From Kitasatospora sp. NBC_00374 (lineage in GTDB: Bacteria; Actinomycetota; Actinomycetes; Streptomycetales; Streptomycetaceae), in contig NZ_CP107964.1 in NCBI RefSeq assembly GCF_041434935.1, positions 3,782,001 through 3,846,000 on the forward strand: a stretch of DNA of 64,000 bases. The letters run 5' to 3'. The notes below the pieces were generated by a model, which did no database searches, was not told the DNA's origin, and worked only from the letters and a program-made list of their open reading frames with translations. Numbering within the stretch: position 1 is the first letter of the stretch; each line of letters starts with the position of its first letter. Below, piece after piece: positions 58,891 to 64,000 of this stretch. The translations under genes were made by a program, and so were the position numbers.

Positions 58891-59379
58891 ATGGCCGACT
58901 CCAGTTTCGACATCGTCTCGAAGGTCGAGTGGCAGGAGGTCGACAACGCGATCAACCAGACCTCCCGCGAGATCTCCACCCGCTTCGACTTCAAGAACGT
59001 CGGCGCCGAGATCAAGCGGTCGGGCGAGAAGATCGAGATGAAGGCCAACGGCGAGGAGCGCGTGAAGGCGATCCTGGACGTGCTGAAGGACAAGTTCATC
59101 AAGCGCGGTCTGTCGCTGAAGGCGATGGACGCGGGCGACCCGCAGCTGTCCGGCAAGGAGTACAAGATCTCCGTGGACATCAAGGAAGGCATCACGCAGG
59201 ACGATGCCAAGAAGGTCGCGAAGATCATCCGTGACGAGGGCCCCAAGGGCGTCAAGGCCCAGGTCCAGGGCGACGAGCTGCGGGTCAGCTCCAAGTCCCG
59301 GGACGACCTGCAGTCCATCCAGGCTCTGCTCAAGGGCAAGGACCTGGAGTTCGCGATCCAGTTCGTGAACTACCGCTGA
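58891..59379 (+). CDS. yajQ: YajQ-family nucleotide-binding protein
   Basis: 162 aa from ATG at 58891 (AAGGAG upstream); a longer upstream frame crosses the tRNA and is spurious. Matches the whole YajQ family: [20 protein letters not shown] at the start and [12 protein letters not shown] at the end. Members bind cyclic di-GMP in other bacteria; a role in Streptomyces is not established here. It is chromosomal, directly flanking the element. Confidence 0.95.
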   Translation: MADSSFDIVSKVEWQEVDNAINQTSREISTRFDFKNVGAEIKRSGEKIEMKANGEERVKAILDVLKDKFIKRGLSLKAMDAGDPQLSGKEYKISVDIKEGITQDDAKKVAKIIRDEGPKGVKAQVQGDELRVSSKSRDDLQSIQALLKGKDLEFAIQFVNYR

Positions 59380-59420
59380 CACGCGGACCCGACCTGCCGG
59401 AGCATCAGCCCTCCGGCCCG

Positions 59421-59484
59421 GAAGGGCGCATCGCGGGGCACCGGCCCGAAGCCCGCTTCGGTCGCCGCCCGCGGTGCGCCCTTC
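59421..59484. terminator. Bidirectional terminator between yajQ and DUF1801 gene
   Basis: 17-bp arms (GAAGGGCGCATCGCGGG at 59421 and CCCGCGGTGCGCCCTTC at 59468, one mismatch) lie between two convergent genes. Confidence 0.75.
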
Positions 59485-59519
59485 TCCGTTCCGGCCTGCG
59501 CCGGCCTGCGGCCCGGTGG

Positions 59520-59900
59520 TCACCGGGCGGTGTCGGCGGTGGCCTGTTCCAGCGCGTGGGCCTGGTTCAGCCAGTCGGTGACGAGGTCTGCGTCGATGTC
59601 CGCCGGGTCGCGGAGCTTCAGCCCGGCCATCTGCCGGGCGCCGTGCTCCAACCGGCCGGACGGGTCGGAGAGCTCCTGGCCGCGCCAGAAGCCGAAGGCG
59701 ACGTGGTTGGCGTACGCCTTGAGGTAGCAGACGGGGTTCTTGCCCGGCGCCGCGCCCAGGCTCCACACGGGGTGGCCGTGCCACAGCGCGCCGGCGCCCG
59801 GGAGGGCGGAGTCGATCAGCGGCAGGAGGCTGTCCGTGATCCGGCGCTGGGCGGCGGGCAGGGCGGTGAGGTACTCGTCGAGGGTGGCGAACTTGGCCAT
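59520..59900 (-). CDS. DUF1801 (YdhG-like) protein
   Basis: 126 aa from ATG at 59898-59900; the frame continues upstream but only as non-coding overlap. Family features: DEYLTALPAAQR..ITDSLLPLI, ALWHGHPVWSLG, NHVAFGFWRG. DUF1801 proteins are small soluble proteins of unclear function (one branch is annotated as iron chaperone-like). It is followed, in transcription order, by the terminator. Confidence 0.8.
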   Translation of the reverse strand: MAKFATLDEYLTALPAAQRRITDSLLPLIDSALPGAGALWHGHPVWSLGAAPGKNPVCYLKAYANHVAFGFWRGQELSDPSGRLEHGARQMAGLKLRDPADIDADLVTDWLNQAHALEQATADTAR

Positions 59901-59983
59901 GGTGGGGGCGTCCTTGTCCTGAACGGGATGGCTGCGGGTGGCGGAACGGAAGGGCTGGGCTGGGGGCCTCTCGTGCCCGGGCA

Positions 59984-60646
59984 TTACCGGCTGCGGCGGC
60001 GGTACCGGGCGGCGACCACGGAGATCCAGAGCATCGCGGCGATCGCGCCCACGGCGAGCGTCAGCGAACCGCCCCGGCCGCCGCTCATCGCCCAGCCGTT
60101 GCCGAGCAGCAGGGCGCTGCCGGCCACCCGGGAGGCGACCGCGTTCCGCCGTTGCCCGGACCGGGCGAAGTGCCGCCCCAGGACGTAGCAGGCGGCGATC
60201 AGGGCGGCGAACGCGATCGAGCCGGCCGCGAAGTGGCCGTAGCTGTGCCAACTGAGCGCCGCGGGCATCCCGTCCGGCGTACCGAGCGGGAATCCGTCGG
60301 CCGGGTCCATCACGAACGTGCCTGCGGCGATCATGCCGAGGCCGTTGATCCGGACCAGCCGTGGCACCCAGGTGCCGCCGGGGGTACCGCGCATCACCCG
60401 GCGCAGGCCGCTCGCACCAACGGTGGTGAGCAGTCCGGCGAGCAGGAAGTTGCTGATCTGGATCCAGCCGAGCGAGCCGTTGGCGAGTGCGCTCAGCGGA
60501 TGGCGGGTCAGGTCGAAGCCGTCCCGGGTGGCGGCCTGGATCAGGGCGACGGTCGCCCACAGGGGTGCCGCGACGGAGGCGCAGCCGAGCAGCGCGCGTG
60601 TGGTGATCGTGGCGGAGGCTGCGGCGGGGAACTGGGCGGTGGTCAT
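59984..60646 (-). CDS. DUF998-like membrane protein
   Basis: 220 aa from ATG at 60644-60646 (an ATG-near GTG two codons earlier is possible). About six transmembrane helices; HPLSALANGSLGWIQISNFLLAG and the mid-protein MDPADGFPLGTP loop match the DUF998 family. It lies upstream of, and is cotranscribed with, the DUF1801 gene. Role unknown. Confidence 0.8.
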   Translation of the reverse strand: MTTAQFPAAASATITTRALLGCASVAAPLWATVALIQAATRDGFDLTRHPLSALANGSLGWIQISNFLLAGLLTTVGASGLRRVMRGTPGGTWVPRLVRINGLGMIAAGTFVMDPADGFPLGTPDGMPAALSWHSYGHFAAGSIAFAALIAACYVLGRHFARSGQRRNAVASRVAGSALLLGNGWAMSGGRGGSLTLAVGAIAAMLWISVVAARYRRRSR

Positions 60647-60846
60647 GGTGACGGGTGTCCTTCGCGGGTTCGTCGGTTCGGCGATTCGGCGGTCTGCCGG
60701 GTCGTCGGTTTCGGTTCTCGCTGACACGTCGAGCGGGAGATGTGGCAGGGAATGCCTCTGTTCCCTGCCACAGAGTGCCGTTCGACGTACTGGCAGAAGC
60801 GCGGTACACCGCCGCACGAGAAGCGGGAAGAGAGAAGACAGAGACC

Positions 60847-61170
60847 ATGCGCTACCTGATGACGACCAAGCCCTCCGACGTCGCCCCGGACGAGAACCTC
60901 TACGTCGAGATGGCCAGGTTCGTGGAGGAACTGACCGCGTCCGGCGTCCTGTTGGCGACCGGAGGCCTGGAGCCGGGGGGAATCCGGGTGACGTCCGCAG
61001 GCGACGAGATCACCGTGACGGACGGACCGTTCGCCGAGGCCAAGGAGGCGGTGGCCGGCTTCGCGCTGGTGGAGGTCCGTTCGAAGGAGGAGGCCGTCGA
61101 GCTGGCCCGCCGCTTCCGCCGGATCGTCGGCGACGGCGAGAGCGTGATCCAGCAGGTCTTCGGCCCCTGA
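60847..61170 (+). CDS. YCII/DGPF-domain protein
   Basis: 107 aa from ATG at 60847. The signature TDGPFAEAKE (DGPF at 59-62) names the family; it has a ferredoxin-like fold. DGPF genes are the standard genetic partners, and likely targets, of ECF42 sigma factors, and one follows here. Probably regulated by that sigma factor. Confidence 0.88.
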   Translation: MRYLMTTKPSDVAPDENLYVEMARFVEELTASGVLLATGGLEPGGIRVTSAGDEITVTDGPFAEAKEAVAGFALVEVRSKEEAVELARRFRRIVGDGESVIQQVFGP

Positions 61171-61210
61171 GCCGCACGGCTCCGCCGCCGCCACCATCGG
61201 CACCCCACCA

Positions 61211-61248
61211 CCCGCCCCGCCCCCGGCTTGCGAGCCGGCCGGGGCGGG
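61211..61248 (+). terminator. GC-rich hairpin between DGPF and sigma-factor genes
   Basis: Outer arms CCCGCCCC/GGGGCGGG and inner CCGGCT/AGCCGG around TGCG. No U-tract; may limit readthrough from the DGPF gene into the sigma gene. Confidence 0.5.
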
Positions 61249-61252
61249 TGCT

Positions 61253-63340
61253 GTGATCATGACCGTGCTGGATGCCCACCGCACGATCGACGCGGTCTGG
61301 AAACTCGAGGCGGCCAGGATCGTCGCGGCCCTCGTGCGGATGGTCCACGACGTCGGCCTCGCCGAGGAGCTGGCCCAGGACGCCCTGGTCGCCGCCCTCG
61401 AACAGTGGCCCGCCGAGGGCGTCCCCGCCAACCCCGGCGCCTGGCTGACCGCGATCGCCAAACGCCGCGCCGTCGACCACCTCCGGCGCTCGCAGCGCCT
61501 CGAACGCAAACAGCAGGAGATCGCCCACGGGCTGGACCGGGGGCAGGGCGGGCAGGAGCCGGAGCCCCAGCACGACGACGTCCTGCGACTGATGCTCCTG
61601 TCCTGCCATCCCGTGCTGCCGACCGAGGCGCGGGTCGCGCTGACGCTCCGGCTGCTCGGCGGGCTGACGGCCGAGGAGATCGGCCGGGCGTTCCTGGTCG
61701 GCACCGCGACCGTCACCCAGCGGATCGCCGCCGCCAAGCGAACGCTGGCCGAGCGTCGGGTGCCGTTCGAGCTGCCGGACGGGAAGGAGCTGGCCGAGCG
61801 GCTCTCCTCCGTGCTGGAGGTCCTCTATCTGATCTTCAACGAGGGGTACTCGGCGACCTCCGGCGACGACCTGATGCGGCCCGGCCTCTGCCACGAGGCC
61901 CTGCGCCTGGGCCGGCTGCTCGCCGAACTGGCACCGCAGGAGGCCGAGGTGCACGGGCTGGTGGCGCTGATGGAGATCCAGGCCTCGCGGTCGGCCGCGC
62001 GGACCGGGCCGGCCGGCGAACCCGTCCAGCTGCACGAACAGAACCGGGGCCGCTGGGACCAACTGCTCATCCGCCGCGGCTTCACCGCCATGCTGCGCGC
62101 CCGCCAGGCCGGCGGCACGCCCGGCCCGTACGTGCTGCAGGCGGCGATCGCCGTCTGCCACGCCCAGGCGCGCACCGCCGAGGACACCGACTGGGCGCAG
62201 ATCGCGACCCTCTACCGGGCCCTCGCGCACCTGCTGCCGACACCGGTCGTCCGGCTGAACCGCGCGGTCGCGGTCGCCATGGCGGACGGTCCGCAGGCGG
62301 GGCTCGGCCTGATCGACGGTCTGCTCCACGACCCGGCGCTGCGCGACTACCACCTGCTCCCGAGCGTCCGGGGAGACCTGCTGGCCCGGCTGGGCCGCGC
62401 CGAGGAGGCCCGGGTGGAGTTCCTGCGGGCCGCCGCGCTCACCCGCAACGCCGCCGAGCGCGCCTTCCTGGAACGCCGGGCGGAGGAGCTCGCCGGCCCC
62501 GGACCGTCAGGTGTCACCCTCGGAGCGGCGGTCCGGGAGTTCCTCGCCCGCGACGATCTGGACTCCGCGACGGTCCGCTCGTACGGGCAGACGCTGCGGC
62601 GCCTGTGTCTGACCCTCGGCGACCTGGTGCCGTTGGCCTCGGTGAGCCCGGAGCAGGTGGCGCGGGTGTTCGCGACGGCGTGGGGGACGGCGGCGGCCAG
62701 GACCTGGAACCGGCACCGGGCGGCCGTCCGGTCGTTCGCCGCCTGGGCCGCCCTGGACGCCCCGGACGCCCTGGACGCCCTGGACGCCCTGGACGGCGGG
62801 AACGACGGGGGCGACGGGGGCGACGGGGGCGACGGGGGCGACGGGAGCGGTCTGGCCGACCTGAACGACCTGGCGGCGGGCATCGACCGGCGCGCCGAGA
62901 CCCGGACCGGGCCGCCCGCCATGGCGGCGTCCCAGCTCGAAGCGCTCTGCGGGCGGAGCGACGTGGCGCTGCGCGAGCGGGTGCTGTGGCGGCTCCTGCA
63001 CGAGTCGGCGGCCCCGGTGACGACCGTCCTGTCGCTGAACGTCGAGGATCTGGACCTGGACGACCGCCGGGCCCGCGCGGGCGGCGCCTGGGTGAACTGG
63101 CGCTCCGGGACGGCCCGTCTGCTGCCCGGACTGCTGGCCGGCCGCACCCGCGGCCCGGTCTTCCTCGCCGATCGGCGGCCCGGTCCGGCCCGACGTCCGG
63201 CGGAGGCCGACCTGTGCCCGGACACCGGCCGCAGCCGGCTGTCCTACGGGCGGGCCGAATACCTCTTCAAGCAGGCCACCAAGTCCCTGGACCCGGCGGG
63301 CCACGGCTACACCCTGCACCGGCTCAAACCGCGCGGCTGA
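61253..63340 (+). CDS. ECF42-type sigma factor fused to a truncated integrase-like domain
   Basis: 695 aa from GTG at 61253 (ATG at 61259 is an alternative). Residues 1-415 are an ECF42 sigma factor: sigma-2 (about 12-85), sigma-4 (about 115-180), then the TPR-like extension with YLIFNEGYSATSGDDL. From about 427 a second unit begins in the same frame: a SAM-like core-binding domain (TVRSYGQTLRRLCLTLGD ... RAAVRSFAAWA), a low-complexity linker of DAL and GGD repeats (about 503-530), and a tyrosine-recombinase-like domain (LLHESAAPVTTVLSLNVEDLDLDD). It ends abruptly at GYTLHRLKPRG. The first catalytic Arg is replaced and the Tyr nucleophile is absent, so it cannot be an active recombinase. ECF42 factors normally stop near 420 aa. 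Confidence 0.82.
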   Translation: MIMTVLDAHRTIDAVWKLEAARIVAALVRMVHDVGLAEELAQDALVAALEQWPAEGVPANPGAWLTAIAKRRAVDHLRRSQRLERKQQEIAHGLDRGQGGQEPEPQHDDVLRLMLLSCHPVLPTEARVALTLRLLGGLTAEEIGRAFLVGTATVTQRIAAAKRTLAERRVPFELPDGKELAERLSSVLEVLYLIFNEGYSATSGDDLMRPGLCHEALRLGRLLAELAPQEAEVHGLVALMEIQASRSAARTGPAGEPVQLHEQNRGRWDQLLIRRGFTAMLRARQAGGTPGPYVLQAAIAVCHAQARTAEDTDWAQIATLYRALAHLLPTPVVRLNRAVAVAMADGPQAGLGLIDGLLHDPALRDYHLLPSVRGDLLARLGRAEEARVEFLRAAALTRNAAERAFLERRAEELAGPGPSGVTLGAAVREFLARDDLDSATVRSYGQTLRRLCLTLGDLVPLASVSPEQVARVFATAWGTAAARTWNRHRAAVRSFAAWAALDAPDALDALDALDGGNDGGDGGDGGDGGDGSGLADLNDLAAGIDRRAETRTGPPAMAASQLEALCGRSDVALRERVLWRLLHESAAPVTTVLSLNVEDLDLDDRRARAGGAWVNWRSGTARLLPGLLAGRTRGPVFLADRRPGPARRPAEADLCPDTGRSRLSYGRAEYLFKQATKSLDPAGHGYTLHRLKPRG

Positions 63341-63395
63341 CCGCCAGGGGGCATCGCTGCCGCCGCTGCCGTGACCGCGCCCGCCCCGGCGCCGC

Positions 63396-63869
63396 TCAGC
63401 CGGCGATCCAGTCCTCCAGGTGCCGGTGCCGCCCCAGGCCAACGGTCTCGAACTCGTCCGCCCCGGCGCCGCCGCGGGCACCGAGCCGGCGCAGCGCCTG
63501 CGAGATCGGCGTGCCCTCGGCCGGGTCGGGGTCGTCCTCGCCGAGGTGCAGGGGCCCGAGGGTGAGCCGGCCGTCCACCCACACCGCCGCGCTCTGGCTG
63601 CCCTCGCCGCCGAAGTAGGCGGCCTCCAGATAGGCGATCGGAGCGGACTGGGACCACGCCTCCAGCCGTCGGGCGAGGCCGCCGGGGAAGTAGGCGAACC
63701 CTGTCTGCTGGGCGCCGGCGGGCTGGTGCAGGGCCGCGTGCAGCCGGTCCGTCATCGGGATCAGTGCCAGCCCCTGTTCCAGTCGCACGACCCGCGCGAC
63801 CGGTACCTCCGCAGCCACCACGTTGAGCAGTTCGGCGGTTGCGGCCAGCGCGTTCAGTTCGTATGACAT
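63396..63869 (-). CDS. Hypothetical protein
   Basis: 157 aa from ATG at 63867-63869. Acidic alpha/beta protein with a conserved-looking FAYFPGGLARRLEAWS and AYLEAAYFGGEGSQSAAVW; similar uncharacterised proteins are common in Streptomyces. No cysteine clusters, membrane segments or signal peptide. It converges on the sigma-factor gene. Confidence 0.65.
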   Translation of the reverse strand: MSYELNALAATAELLNVVAAEVPVARVVRLEQGLALIPMTDRLHAALHQPAGAQQTGFAYFPGGLARRLEAWSQSAPIAYLEAAYFGGEGSQSAAVWVDGRLTLGPLHLGEDDPDPAEGTPISQALRRLGARGGAGADEFETVGLGRHRHLEDWIAG

Positions 63870-64000
63870 CTCATCATTCTGCGCATCAGGGGCGTCCGGG
63901 TCAGGAGATTAATCGAACTGGCTATCCACCGATCTGCGCCGGCGGCGCCACCCGGCCCGGCAGCCGCACGGCCCCGCGCCGGCGTGGCGAAGCGCACACG

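Noticed and set aside
59520..60848. 442-aa minus-strand frame spanning two genes
   Set aside because: Only the last 126 residues form a recognised domain (DUF1801). The rest overlaps the DUF998 gene in the wrong phase.

Overview
The window is high-GC DNA with dense overlapping operons, GTG starts and an actinobacterial gene set, and fits Streptomyces or Kitasatospora best. The chromosomal backbone (yajQ, tRNA-Tyr, APC permease, amidohydrolase, tRNA-Thr, tRNA-Met, rpmG, two MaoC dehydratase subunits) resembles, from memory, the neighbourhood where SLP1 sits in S. coelicolor. That is recalled synteny, not a search.

Region 1 (1-22618, all minus strand) is one secondary-lipid operon. In transcription order it encodes a free acyl carrier protein, a type II thioesterase, PfaA (KS-AT-ACPx3-KR-DH), a fused PfaC/PfaB protein (KS-CLF-AT-DH pairs), the trans-acting enoyl reductase PfaD, two large acyl-CoA-dehydrogenase-like proteins, a zinc-ribbon protein, a COG2907-type FAD oxidoreductase and the start of one more gene. 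It is a PUFA-synthase-type assembly line with an unusual set of tailoring redox enzymes.

Region 2 (23437-29318) is housekeeping DNA: hydratase pair, rpmG, two tRNAs, amidohydrolase, permease and a probable I36/crystallin-like protein.

Region 3 (29981-58644) is an integrated actinomycete integrative and conjugative element (AICE) in tRNA-Tyr, bounded by a 54-bp direct repeat. Its core (42.2-58.4 kb) carries a double-GntR regulator, HD hydrolase, Pif-like Nudix protein, XRE regulator, WhiB-like protein, Spd proteins, the TraB translocase, SSB, an HNH-like protein, a sliding-clamp-like protein, a prim-pol/helicase pair, Xis and Int. Between the left att site and the core lies an accreted block. 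Its most striking part is two tandem NLR cassettes, each introduced by a copy of the element's att arm: a TIR-NB-ARC-TPR protein, and an NB-ARC-TPR protein with an upstream partner. That partner ends in, and the NLR begins with, the same short glycine-rich motif, the layout of amyloid-motif signalling pairs. A degenerate partner gene precedes the TIR cassette. Both NLR genes contain one TTA codon. A passenger block flanked by duplicated palindrome/iteron modules follows.

Region 4 (58891-63869) holds yajQ, two small chromosomal genes, and a DGPF-domain protein beside an ECF42-type sigma factor fused to a truncated integrase-like domain.

Functions are assigned by motif reading and family knowledge. 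No database search was possible.
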